Below the pieces are notes generated by a model. The model was not told where the DNA came from, searched no databases, and saw nothing but the letters and a program-made list of their open reading frames with translations. The translations under genes were made by a program, and so were the position numbers. A stretch of 64,000 nt of DNA from Reticulascus tulasneorum (Eukaryota > Ascomycota > Sordariomycetes > Glomerellales > Reticulascaceae), in contig LSAX01000009.1 of assembly GCA_001557505.1 (NCBI GenBank), positions 558,001 through 622,000 on the forward strand. Reading direction: 5' to 3'. How positions within the stretch are numbered: position 1 is the first letter of the stretch; each line of letters begins with the position of its first letter. Positions 1 to 10,889 of this stretch are shown piece by piece.

Positions 1-513
1 ACCGCTTCCTCTGAGCTTCTATCTTTGCGCCTACTACAGCACATATATGAGCAACACTCGGAAAGCAAGGAGTCGCTTAAAGACTGGATCAACGAGAATT
101 TGGTTATCGCTGGCCTGGGCATCACCAATGTTCATCCAGAAGAGCTCGATGCCCTCGTTGAACGCCCAGAAATATCTATGTACACATTCTCAGCGATGAT
201 CAGCCTGCGAGCTCACGTCGGCTGGAGCACACATGGGCACTCTGCGGTCGACGTTAATATCTATAGCTCTGGTGGTCTCGGAGCCGAGAAGATCAGAGGA
301 AATATCGAAAACACAGAAATCGGCAAATTCCTGAGGGAATACATAGATGTCGATGTGGATTCCATCACCAAGGAGCTCAAGGAGAAGATGGACAAGAAGA
401 CAATGGGTTCTGTTAATATTGAAGGGGCTGAAACTGTCTCAGAGACCGGAGGTATGGATTATTGGAGCGAGCATCAAAGACTCAAGAAGATGATGGGATC
501 TGGAGCATACTAG
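1..513 (+). CDS. Alkaline phosphatase, C-terminal part (gene runs in from the left)
   Basis: The frame is open from base 1 to the TAG at 511-513, giving about 170 residues, so the gene begins outside the window. The motif GWSTHGHSAVDVNIY is the C-terminal signature of eukaryotic/vacuolar alkaline phosphatases (PHO8 type); its first His is a metal ligand that closes the active site in the family. After it comes a family-typical GNIENTEIGKFL segment and a charged, Glu/Lys-rich tail. The family hydrolyses phosphate monoesters, usually as a vacuolar or secreted enzyme. The catalytic Ser and the other metal ligands would lie upstream and cannot be checked. No intron is needed in the visible part. 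The identification rests on this one motif region and the length of the tail. Confidence 0.8.
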   Translation, partial: TASSELLSLRLLQHIYEQHSESKESLKDWINENLVIAGLGITNVHPEELDALVERPEISMYTFSAMISLRAHVGWSTHGHSAVDVNIYSSGGLGAEKIRGNIENTEIGKFLREYIDVDVDSITKELKEKMDKKTMGSVNIEGAETVSETGGMDYWSEHQRLKKMMGSGAY

Positions 514-750
514 AATCTAGGATACCTGCATTATCGGCGTTTGGGCAAAGTGGTGCTGTGCACGGGCTGGTATTTAGACAATTGTTTATGTTCTGAGTTA
601 ACCAGTTGAATACAAGTAACAGTGTATACTCGTCAGTCTGAAACATCACCGCCATCCTTAAAGTCACCTGCGTAGCCTCATACTGTATCTGCGAGCGCGT
701 GTTACTTCACGTCGGCAACAAGAGAGGGATCCGACAAATGTACGTCAAAG

Positions 751-2910
751 CTATTCATCGAGAGCTGCGAGAGTTTGCTCGAGCGTCTTGCCCGTCAAGC
801 GCTCAAAGATATCCAGGTAGAGCTCCCTCGTCTTCTGGACAACATGCTCCGCTATCTCAACCTATGTGGCTTAACATTAGGATGCTGTAAGATGGAAAGA
901 TCCCGGGATGCTTGGGAGCCAAGGGGTACATCATCTCAGTGGCCAGAGACAACGCCCAGCGAGTATCCGAAGGCAACTTACTTTCTGGCTCTTCTTCCCT
1001 GTGGCTATAAGCCAGTCCCTCAGGTATTGCTTGTCAAAGGACGGTTGTTCCTGACCGACTCGTACCGGAGCAGGCCAGAAGCGAGAGCTGTCTGGAGTCC
1101 TACGAAATGCAGTCAGACGTTGAATTTGGAGCCAAAGAGTTATCATAGGTCGGATTGCGGAGTTGTAAGCTGTGTCCGGGCAGCGAACGCGTGAGAGACT
1201 CGGGAATCCAAGTGAACTTACAAAACTTCGTCAATCAAGATCACCTCATCAGTTTCCTCGTCTAACCCTGTGCTTTATTAGTAAAAAGAAGAAGCAATGG
1301 GAGCAGAGTAAGGAACAAACCAAACTCAAACTTGGTATCTCTAGACACTCAAATATCAGTATGGTTTTATACAGCTTAGTGAGTAATTCTGGGCCACTGC
1401 TGGACGGCAGATTTCTGAAGTATGGCTGGAGAAGATACAATATACCTACCCAATGACGATACCTTTCTCTAACTGTAAGGTGATGTCAGCAAAAGGAATC
1501 TCAAGGTCTAACTGTCTGCATCCCAGGGGCTGGATTCGACCGTCCAGTCGCTGAGATGCAACCAGTTGACCGAGTTATGTCTCATAACATGGGATACGAC
1601 GTACGGCATATTCGTGCGCAGCGGTATAAACCCTCAAAGCCAGTGACTGTCACGGTTACGTTAGTATTTCATACGTGAGAGCACTTGGAAGTCATTTGGG
1701 TGTCAAAGAGCCCATGGCAGCGGCTCGTCGGCCATTTACCACGACCAAACACCACTGGAGGCGGTTCGAGTCAGAAAGTATACATACTTCGATCTTATCG
1801 GCATACTTCTCACCCACAATTTCTAAGGCATCCAAATTATTATTTCCCACAAATGCAAGGTTCAAGTGTTCCTGGGAGAAGCTTGGCAGTTGTTCGGGGC
1901 CGGTGGCTCGTATCTTCAGAACTAAGAGCAGGGAGACCTGCCCCACAGGCGTAACAAGAACAACTTTTTATGGAAGTAAACTCACGTCGAGCTTGTGCGG
2001 TTGTGATGTTGATATCGGATTCGCCAACAGGCGCTTTCGTGGACGCTGCCATCCGGATTTTAGTACCAGTCATGCCAATACTCATGGGACGCCGAAGGAC
2101 TTACGGGTGTAGATTGGACCACCCGGGATTGCTTCGCCGCTCTGCAAGCCAACCGGAAGCGGTCGACCATGAACCTTGCCCGTCTCCTTATATCTGGAAT
2201 AGTAGATGTTTAGCTCAAACGGCGCACTGGGGCTTGAGTCTTACTCGGCCCACCCGCTACCGGCCAGGTAGCCCCGAACTAAAAGTTTTTACTTTTAGAG
2301 CTGATTTTCCAGTGAGGGTAAGGTATGGGAGGGAACGCAACCTATAACCTCGATGGGAAACACCTTCACGGCCCGAATCTGCATGCATCGACCTCGCAAG
2401 GCCGCTTTCTCAGAAGCCGAGACAACTTGGGGAGCCGTCGGAGGATTCATGTTCAGGACGTGGTGCTTTAGATCAGGGATTTTGGTTCCGAGCACCGCGA
2501 ACCAATGTGCTTTACACTGTCAGTATGTCTTTGAAGGGGCGTATGGGATCACAGAGGAGAATCTCAGTCCTAGAGTGACTAGTTTAGGGAGGGCCGCTGG
2601 CACCTTGAGACATGCTGAGCATAGGAAATCATGGGTCTGACACCGACCTGCTATCTGACACAAGATTGCACCTTTGTCAGGGATGCCTGTTGATAAAACA
2701 ACATCGAATGCGGAAATTCGGTCGGTTACAACCATAAGGAGAGTAGAGCCATTGATCTCATATAGTTCTCTGATTTTACCACTGCACTCAGATGTCAGTA
2801 CTCATGGACAAATTCTCGGAAGTCGTAAAGGAGCACTTGGAAGCAAAGAAGGTCTACCTTGTGACCAGCGGTAAAGCTAACTCGAGGGCCGTCACCGCTG
2901 GAGACGACAT
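751..2910 (-). CDS. Phosphoribosylaminoimidazole-succinocarboxamide (SAICAR) synthase with 12 introns
   Basis: This enzyme joins CAIR and aspartate with ATP in purine synthesis (ADE1/PurC family). The coding sequence is complement of 751-861, 982-1099, 1222-1267, 1321-1340, 1450-1472, 1605-1646, 1788-1822, 1986-2045, 2105-2193, 2245-2278, 2342-2509, 2648-2781 and 2858-2910, about 310 residues. Every junction is GT-AG and keeps phase. Family landmarks appear in order: [117 protein letters not shown] and a final helix ending FERLTG. No stop or frameshift is needed. The start ATG at 2910 gives a short N-terminus of normal size. Exons are as small as 20-35 bp. I infer expression and function from the intact frame; it may be a second copy beside a housekeeping gene elsewhere. 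The donors at 2341 (GTTGCG) and 2647 (GTCGGT) are weak and are the least certain joints. Confidence 0.85.
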
Positions 2911-3450
2911 TCTCGGAATTTACTCAAATGTCTGGTAAGACAAGAGTTGCCAATTGCAACTTCGGCGTGGCTTAAAGAACGTGCGCACCACAAAGCCTCA
3001 TGAATATCGGCTTGCGAAGACGGCCAAATTGTATAATCAGTAGTTCCTACCAGAGTGATTCTAGAAGTTGAAGCCAAAGTTTTGTCGCGGGTTGTTGAAC
3101 TGGAGTCGGGGTCACAGTTGCTGCCACAACAGATGGGTGATATGCCACAAAATTCGAGTTAATTTCTAAGCTGCGGGACAGGGATGCAATAACTCGGGGG
3201 TTATCAGATCGGCTTGCGCGAGAATGAGCCAACGATCAAGAGTCACCTAAGATGCCATGACAGTCGTCGGCATTTGATTGGGTGTGTCTGGAGCGACTTC
3301 GGATAAAGATGACACAAGCGAGTCCCTGTATCACGATTAACCAGGTCGCGCACTTTGGTTTGTTCTAAAACTGACTAGTACAATCCAGGACCCCAATCTA
3401 TGTAAATACCATTCCATTTCCGTCTTGGGAACTGAGCACTTGCTGTTTTA

Positions 3451-3560
3451 ACCTGAGCCAGACTGAGCCAGATTGAGTCAAATTAAGCCAGCCCGAGCCA
3501 GCCCAAGCCAGGCTGATTCAAAATGAGCCGGACAGAGCCAAGCTGATTCAAGTTAAGCTA
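3451..3560 (+). repeat. 10-bp minisatellite, 11 copies
   Basis: Eleven consecutive 10-base units in perfect register share the pattern NNNTGAGCCA (variants TAAGCCA, TGATTCA, CGAGCCA). The first three bases vary freely while the last seven are conserved. The unit length is exact throughout with no indels. It lies in non-coding DNA just before the AT-rich stretch, upstream of the SAICAR synthase start. Confidence 0.85.
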
Positions 3561-4512
3561 CATTCTAAGCCCTTTCAGCGGCATTTGGGCAAATATCCCA
3601 AGGTGACCTTATTATAACTAAATGTAAATATTCAAACATGATCTGGATTATGATATTATCTTGCAACATCGTCACCAGTTTAGCAGCTAATATACCAGTC
3701 CATCGAATATAGGCAAATTTCGCATACCTCATCTAAGGTCAAAATGTTAGATCGTGTAGTATTACCCTTTATCCTTCATATCTCACTGTTCCTGGTTAAT
3801 TCTTATCCATTCTATTATTTTTGACATGGAGTTTCTAATGGGACCTTTGATAACACTTGTACATATTCAATGAAACTAAGTATTTGCCCATTCTTTACAC
3901 ACTGTCTGTAATATTGTCCTGAACGCCCGACGCGATATAAATAAAAGGGCCGACTAGGAGTTTCCCTGGAGCTTAGTTTCTTAACTTCGACTTATTTGAT
4001 AATGGCTACATCCTAGATTGGCTGTTAGGACTGGCTGAGATACAAGAAAAAGGCTTGCAGCGGCTGAGATACCAATCAACTAAGTCGATGTTATTACCCT
4101 GGCAAGAGAGAGCTGGAGGGGTTTTGGGTTGTACCGTTCTAATATCCCTTTATAATGGTGGTTAACATGCTCCTTGGGGAGGCTGGTCATAAAACGGGTT
4201 TCAGTTGGGAGCCCAGGGAATGGCTTCAGCAGCTGAGTGCAGCGCTACCGCAAATACAAACATATTTACAAATCATCCAATCAATCCAAGCAATTCAATC
4301 CAAATCCAAGATATCCTCAAACAAATCAACGCAAATCGAATAGCTTCAATATTTAAATGATTTGCCAAGCCATATCATATGACTAGGCACGTGCTTAGGC
4401 ACGTATATTATCTTCCCCTTACTCTATTATGGGGCGAAACGCGGTCAAACTGACGTGTTTTCTAGGTCTGCCGGGTAACATCCGACTTTATATCGCTAAA
4501 TATCCTTCATCC

Positions 4513-4560
4513 GAGCCTTCTTAAGAGCCTTCTTAAGAGCCTTCTCGAGAGCCTTATCTA
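4513..4560 (+). repeat. 12-bp tandem repeat, 4 copies
   Basis: Four adjacent 12-base units: GAGCCTTCTTAA twice, then GAGCCTTCTCGA and GAGCCTTATCTA. The last two differ by a few substitutions, so this is an ageing array within the AT-rich stretch. Confidence 0.8.
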
Positions 4561-5854
4561 TATGATATCTAATTCTCTCTTCTTAATAGCTTTTATAGAA
4601 AGCTCGAACATGTTTATTAGACTCTATAAGACACGTCTAGGTCTTCTCGAGTAGCTTGAAAGATCTCGTGATATGATATTACCTATTAATCCTGATATCT
4701 CTGACTTTCCGTCTGTTATTTAGAAATAACGTTAGTTCGTACTAGAAGAGCTAGTTTATCATAAGAAACCGAGGTATTCATAGATATAAGATTATAGGAT
4801 TTTCATTATCGAGCTTGATTATAATGGCAAGACGATGGAGGTATACTGGTATTATAAGCTATATAATTTGAAAGGTTATCTAGAGCTCTTCAAAGCGGCG
4901 GCAATAAGCTCTTTTATAAGCTATCTTCTTAAGTAAGTTATTTGATAAAGCTATCTACAGTTTGCTAATAATCTATATTAGGAAACATCGAATTACCAAA
5001 ATATCCCCTCTTATAAAATCGAAGTCCCCTGCTCTAATATAAATATATCAAATATTTACAATCAAACCAAGTTTAATCAAATCGAGGGCTTCAAAAACCC
5101 ACTCAATCCAAACATGAGGCCATATTTGGATTGATTATATTTGCGGGAGCGCTGGCTGAGTGGTGCCATATCGTCCCACAGTGTCAATAATTGAATAAGA
5201 TAAGGCCCAGCGAGGCAGAAAGCACTCAGCTTAAGAGACTCATTAAGATGTGTACTGAGCCAATTGACCTACAAAGGATGTGCCGTGTAAAATACCGCCG
5301 ATTTGCCGGCTTGGGGTGATCATAGGTGGCGCCACCTGCACGATGAAAGCGCGCATCTGGACGCGCGTATGAAAGTGCTATTGGTTGTTTGTGATATTAT
5401 TACTCTTTCCTTTCGACGCCGTATGACCACCCAGATGGAGAGCGAAGCCTGCGCTAGCGTGGGTGCCGCACGACAAGTTATCGGTAGCATGTACGGGACT
5501 ACCTTGTCTCGAAGCAGTTAAAATGGTGGCCTATGGAGGATAAGAACTGGCTTTGTGCATGCATACTTATCGACTGTGGCTCCGATTTCCTCATCGGTAT
5601 GAAGGCCAATGTAGGAACGGTGTCGGGACCTCTGAAGACTGCCTAAATGATCATAAGCGTTTGTTTGTGAGTTGTCAGTTCTAAGTGGCATTGATACTTT
5701 TTCCATAGTGAATAGATACTGAAGAAGGCCCTAATATCACAAATCTTCGTTGTCCACTGCAAGTTTTTACGACTTGACATTGACACATCAATATCCAGCC
5801 TGACATTTCAAGGTATTGAGATATATGGTGGTCTCTAATATAGGTATGAGATTG

Positions 5855-7363
5855 TCAACCACCTATGGACTGGAGCTTCTCAAGCCTCTCGTATGCCTGC
5901 AAAGCCTCGGGAATCCTTCCCTCCGTTCCTATGCGTCTAATCAAAGCCTTAGCATTTGCCCTGAGTGACGTGGGCAGCAATTCTTCTGTGCATATAGTGT
6001 ATAGAGGGAGTAAAAGGACGCGAGAGCGCAATGTGACACGCGACCGGGTGAATCGTAAGACGGTTTCAAGGATCTCCTCACCCATGTCATTCATCACCTC
6101 GTAAGCACGACTATACAGTTTTGGGTCGCTGCCGGAACCTTTAGTATGCAGTGGGGGTCCCTGGGAGGCAACACATTGCACTATCCAGGAGTTTAGAATC
6201 ATCCTCAAAGCCCACAACGTGTTACACCTTCTCATCACTAATCGGCCTTGGTCGTCTGCTATTTCGGCGCTCGAGATCTTGGGGTCTAATTCTTGAGCAC
6301 ATATAGATGCGGCGGCCTCATCGAGCTGCTGACATTGTTTGATAATTTCGCTTGGTGAGGACCGGTTAGTGGCTTGATTGGCACGAATATCCATAAATGC
6401 GTCGAGGAGGAGGCAAAGCCGGTATGTAGGGTGTGCGTGGTCGAGAAGCTGTGATGCTTCATTATCAAAGTCGATGAACTCCTGTGCCATCTCCATATGG
6501 CGCTGCAGGCAACTGAATCTGATGGTAAGAATGACGGTGATATACAACTCTCGACCGACATGTGTATCGAGTTGCTGAAGCCCGCGGAGTTTTAGCATCT
6601 TCAAAGCCCCAGCCACATGGGCAGTCCAATTAGCCCGTACAGTTTTCTCGTCAAAGATAATGCTCTCGAAAAGACCAAGATGCAGGACGGCAGCTAGGGT
6701 ATCATCAGCTACGTATATCTCTGGATCACTCAGAGCTTGGTTGGTTTGACGCAGCGCTTGGGTGTAGCACGATCGCGCAAGCGTCATGAGCTTGTGCTGT
6801 CGGCAGTCGATAGCGAGCGATGCGAGGGCAGATGCACAGGCTGACAAGCGCAAGAGAGATCCGGTTCCGGCACCATCATACAATGTGGAGATTCCAGCTA
6901 ACAAGCTGTCTGGGAGATATTGCGTAACGAAGTACGACATCGCAAAATCCAGGAGTGGCAGAGGAAGGCTGTGTGCGTAAAAGATGGCCTTTCGTTCTGC
7001 GCCTAGCCAATGTACCGCGTCATTGCCGAGTCTCGAGTGAAATCCAGATTGCGTATCGTTCTCCGCTTCCGCTTGCTTCCGTTTCCGTGACTGGACCTTC
7101 TTTGCGGCTAGCTGGCTCTCGTCCTTGAAGTTCAGGGAGAAATGGGGACTGTACCCAGAGCACTCAATGGACCTTGTCTGGCACCTGATGCAACTGGGTC
7201 GCTCTCTGCCACACTAATCGTTTCGATTAGATCCATCTACTATTATGGCTCTGCGGTAGAAAATCCTCACCGATCGACCGGGATCGGAGCATACCTTGAT
7301 ACGTCGCTCGCGACATTCGTCGCAAGCTGCCCGAGGGCGGCCAAAAAAGCTCTTATCTGTCAT
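5855..7363 (-). CDS. Zn2Cys6 fungal transcription factor
   Basis: Two exons, complement of 5855-7213 and 7295-7363, give 475 residues. The start ATG at 7363 is followed within 13 residues by a complete binuclear zinc cluster split by the 81-bp intron: CDECRERRIK before it and CGRERPSCIRCQTRSIEC after it, so the six cysteines are spaced as in the Gal4 family. A basic linker (KKVQSRKRKQ) follows. The rest is a helical fungal-specific regulatory domain of the Fungal_trans_2/DUF3468 type, with a typical C-terminal helix run. It should bind CGG-type sites in the nucleus. Its target is unknown; the nearest gene downstream on the other strand is the carboxylesterase at 8232. The acceptor GATTAG at 7214-7219 is the only one that restores the cluster. 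Confidence 0.85.
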
Positions 7364-8231
7364 GGATTTTTGTTGAGTTTAGAACCTGCTGCGCGCCTGA
7401 ATCGAGTACCTTCTCTAGCATAAATGGCCGAGATGCAAAAATTAGGAGAGGGGAATGAGGGTGTCTCTCCATACCTAAGGTATCGTGGTTGTTGCTCGCG
7501 TCAGTGAGGAGTGATGACTAATAATATTGCAAAGGATTCTGAAAGGAAAAGTCTACCCAGATAGGCTTGGCGCGTTGTGGTTTGCTTGGCATGGGTCCTT
7601 GTAAGGTAATATTGCAATGTTCCTTTGGTCCAGATCTCCTTTATGCACCACGGATACCCAGTAATACAAGAGAGCTCTGCAAGGGGTGACGTATGATCCC
7701 GGCGGGAATAAGTTCGTTTAAGCTGCATATTGACCTGAACAGTCACTTAACGTTGCTGGGCACTGCCTCTTCGTTCTGCAGCATCCGTTGAGCGTTGTAC
7801 ATCCAAATCCTTTTTAGGGAGTAGTCCAGCCGCTGTTGCAACATGCAACTATATACGAAAGCACTAGTTACGTTATTAGACTAGGCACATATAACTTGCA
7901 TGGAAGAGAATCCAAAGCTTGAAATAACGGAAATTTCTGCCCTAATAGATCTAGGCTTTGTTTAAGATGTGGTGGGATAGTGTGTTGCGATTCGTGTCAA
8001 CCAGGCTATATAAAGCTATACAATAGCAGTCACAAGACGGGATGTTTGGTCGCCGTCGTGTACAGTCCATCTACCCGTCTACAAGAGGCACGCATTTCGT
8101 TTATTTGGCACTGACGTCGTCTTTCATCTCTTGTTTCTTACGCCTCAGCTCTGCAGCGCAGCATCTCGCCGGTCTGCGTGGGAGGAGACAAGACACAAGC
8201 TCGATAATCAACTAGCGAATCACCACCTAAG
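7364..8231. other. Divergent promoter region between regulator and esterase
   Basis: No coding signal was found on either strand. The region separates two divergently transcribed genes, so it should hold both promoters. The only clear element is the TATA-like box listed at 8007-8014. Confidence 0.5.
8007..8014 (+). promoter_or_regulatory. TATA box of the carboxylesterase gene
   Basis: TATATAAA lies 218 bases before the ATG at 8232, in an otherwise non-coding stretch on the gene's strand. Confidence 0.5.
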
Positions 8232-8411
8232 ATGGGTAAGCCTACCTCAATCGTCGGCAGCCTTTTGGTTTGGACCGCGATTTTCCCTTTGGCGGCATCA
8301 TTGTCCGCACCTGCGCATAACCATCCTCGTCAAGAGGGCGCAATTCCCTCTGTCGATCTAGGATACGAAGTCCATACTGCCACGATCAATGTCAGTCTTA
8401 CCTCGTCGCGT

Positions 8412-8445
<34 letters not shown>

Positions 8446-10114
8446 GGATCTCCTTCTTGCGGATGTCTCATCCTTTTGTGCCACACGGCCAGCAAGCTTA
8501 CGCAATATTTAGTCGACCGGTGACTACTACATCTTCGGTAATATACCCTACGCCGAGCAGCCCGTTGGCAACCTACGATTTTTGCCTCCGACTTTTCCCT
8601 CGGGGGGCAGCTCCACCGTCAATAACGGCTCCCAAAACGTGATATGCATGCAAGCTGCTCCGGAGTGGCTTTTGGCGAGGAAAGCGTTGGCAGCTGGTGT
8701 CAGCGTTCAGCAAATCAGAGCGGCACTCTATGGCGCGGCGGGACAGACAGAAGCATGTTTGGCCCTTGATGTTTACGTGCCAAGACGTATATTCGACAGC
8801 TGTACCAAAGCAGGAGGTGAATCCATTCGCTAGTCTGCCTTTAGACTCTCCCCAACACCTGGAAAACGCTTACACGAATCAACCACAGCACCAATCGTCT
8901 TATGGGTACACGGCGGTGCCTTTACATCCGGATCTAAGCGGGCTTCCAGCAGTCCTGCTGGGCTAATCAGCCGCGCCACGCTCAACGGTAATCCAGGCAT
9001 GATATACATTTCGATCAACTACCGCCTCGGGTTATTTGGCTGGCTTGGGGGCCGCAAGGGCGTGACACCGAACTTAGGGCTTTACGACCAGGCCTTGGCG
9101 CTCGAGTGGGTGCAAAAGTATATTGGCTTGTTTGGCGGTGACCCTAGTCGCGTGACGATGATGGGTGAGAGTGCAGGTGCGGCAAGCATTTTCCACCAGA
9201 TTACAGCGTACGGTGGAGCCACCACTTCAGGAGTGACCTTTTCGCAAGCAATCATGCAATCTCCATCCTTTGATTTCAATCACAACTCGACGACCGCCTT
9301 TGATTTGGTCATGGCCGAAGCGACGGTGAAAGCGGGTTCAGTCATCTCCACCGTGGAGGACTTGACCAAGCTGGATTCAGCCACGCTCAAAGCCATTAAC
9401 GAGGCAGTCGTCTACAAGGCGCCCACTTCGGAGTCCAATTTCGGTCCATCTCCCGATGGGTCCTATGTTCCTAAGCTACCTCAGGTTCTGTTGGCCGAGG
9501 GCAAGTTTAACCATAATATCCAAGTCATGCCGGCACACAACTCAGCCGAGTCGGTGACGTTCCTGCCAGAAAACATTACCACCGTTATGGATACCGTCAG
9601 CTTGTTCAAGCAGCGGGTCCCTCAGGCGTCTAATGAAACTATAAAATACGTTATGGATGTGCTATATCCGGCTAGTAGCTATGCGAGTGAGTTTCTGCGT
9701 GCTTCTCAGATTGTCACAGACTCGGGCTTTTCCTGCTCGACCCGATACCTTGGGCTCGCTTTTGGCAACGCCACATACAACTATCTGTTTGCCATACCTC
9801 CCGGCTATCACGCCGCAGATCTCCGATACACCTTCTTCAACGGCGACACGTCGACTCTCGAGGATGGCGTTGCCGTCAACGAAACCATGGCACACGCGCT
9901 CCAGGACTATCTCGTGGGCTTCGTGATGAATGGTAATCCGAATAAGAACCCCGCTGGAGAGACATCAGATTTCCCCCAATATGGAAGTCATGCGCAGGTC
10001 TGTGCGTTCACGTCAACTGGACTAACAACTGTGACTGATGACATGGACAACATACGTTGTTCGTGGTGGCAACAAGCGCTTGTGGAGGGGCGTTTCGTCG
10101 CAACTCCTCACTAA
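8232..10114 (+). CDS. Secreted type-B carboxylesterase
   Basis: Three exons, 8232-8390, 8513-8816 and 8889-10114, give 562 residues, the usual size for the family. The start MGKPTS is followed by a hydrophobic signal peptide (about residues 8-24). Family marks in order: GDYYIFGNIPYAEQPVGNLRF, the oxyanion-hole loop WVHGGAFTSGS, YRLGLFGWLGG, nucleophile elbow GESAGAAS, and GYHAADLRYTF carrying the probable catalytic His. The acidic partner probably lies in HNSAESVTFLP. A Cys pair (EACLALDVYVP and an earlier ICMQ) fits the family disulfide. It should hydrolyse esters outside the cell; substrate unknown. Intron 1 contains a run of 31 C, so its exact length may be unreliable. The Zn2Cys6 gene next door is divergent and may control it, which is inference only. 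Confidence 0.88.
8413..8443 (+). repeat. Homopolymer run of 31 C in intron 1
   Basis: Thirty-one C in a row followed by GGGG, inside the 122-bp first intron of the carboxylesterase gene. Such runs are hypervariable and hard to sequence. If it were translated it would give a polyproline stretch, but the donor GTCAGT before it and the acceptor ATTTAG after it remove it cleanly. Confidence 0.9.
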
Positions 10115-10541
10115 CAGTGCATACAACACACGCCATTGATCACCTCTATCATAGCGATATTGAAATAAGATGTATGGAGCAGAAGATATTTCAGCCCTAT
10201 GCAGGTGTGGAGGATAGTAATGTACCAGATGTTCTACGTGAAATCTGAGTTAGTGAAGACTTATTTCTACTTCCATTGTGCTGGGCAATAGAAACGTTGA
10301 AACAGTGGTTTAGGTTTAGGTTAAAGATGTTTCGGGCTGTTCTTGATTCAGATACTTGCCCTGGAATCCTCTTTATTGATATCGGACACTCTCGTACTTT
10401 GTTCGTACCGCATTGGATTCCTTTAAATAAAAGAATCTTTTCTTGACTTTCTCGCAACCCAAATAACTTCATCACTTGGACATAGTTCAAAACAGACAAC
10501 AGAAAGTCATACTTCCTGTGTCAGAAGCACCAGAAAACAAT
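10115..10541. other. Intergenic
   Basis: 3' flank of the esterase. Short open frames on both strands show no motif or plausible splice structure. Confidence 0.4.
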
Positions 10542-10889
10542 ATGAGAGGAGATTACACATGCAAGGTTCCCATACCAATGTCACAACCAGGCAGACAGGT
10601 CAAACCGCCGCAGCAGTTTATCGACTTCTTTCCGGAAATGAAACTCCCACTTAAAGTCAGAGAACTTGTATATGATCATGCACTGCTACTGCGAATCTTT
10701 GAGCCACGAGCTCAGGACAAGTAGTACACGGACCTACCGTGGGGCGATGAAGTCCCTTGGAATATGTCGGAACCGCAGACTCTCGAGAACATCCCAGGAT
10801 GTGACCAGTGGTTCAATACCACTCGCGATATTTTCTACATTCCCTGCATTGAGCGCTTCGGGTTGAGACCTCTATTTTTTCGAATCTAG
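10542..10889 (+). pseudogene. 2EXR-like protein interrupted by TAG
   Basis: From the ATG at 10542 the frame reads a proline/lysine leader, then FIDFFPEMKLPLKVRELVY and RIFEPRA. This resembles the opening of fungal 2EXR domains (F.hFp.LP.E.R..iw..aL..R). A TAG at 10722-10724 breaks it. In the same frame reading then continues as coding-like sequence (YTDLPWGDEVPW, CDQWFNTTRDIFYIPCIERF) to a TAG at 10887-10889. A 2EXR protein is normally longer, and I see nothing clear after this. I call it a relic. A 57-nt GTATAT..TAG intron (10668-10724) would also remove the stop in frame, but it would delete part of the conserved segment. Confidence 0.4.

Larger units (their letters stand above)
2911..5854. 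other. Gene-free, AT-rich stretch
   Basis: No frame here shows a family motif. From about 3570 to 5150 the DNA is strongly AT-rich with many stop codons in all frames. A stretch at about 4790-4930 gives a short open frame that looks like decayed coding sequence (DYNGKTMEVYWYYKLYN), but it carries no recognisable domain. The base composition fits an old repeat-induced point mutation (RIP) relic or a transposon remnant, which I infer and cannot prove. Two tandem repeats lie inside and are listed separately. Confidence 0.5.

Noticed and set aside
1692..2085. Minus-strand frames that looked like pieces of unrelated proteins
   Set aside because: They are intron read-through of the SAICAR synthase gene; correct splicing turns them into family motifs.
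2804..2940. Plus-strand frame resembling a reductase N-terminus ([16 protein letters not shown])
   Set aside because: It is the antisense of exon 1 and intron 1 of the SAICAR synthase, which is supported by motifs along its whole length.
8401..8642. Polyproline protein in the esterase 5' part
   Set aside because: It results from translating the poly-C intron; splice sites on both sides restore the esterase frame.
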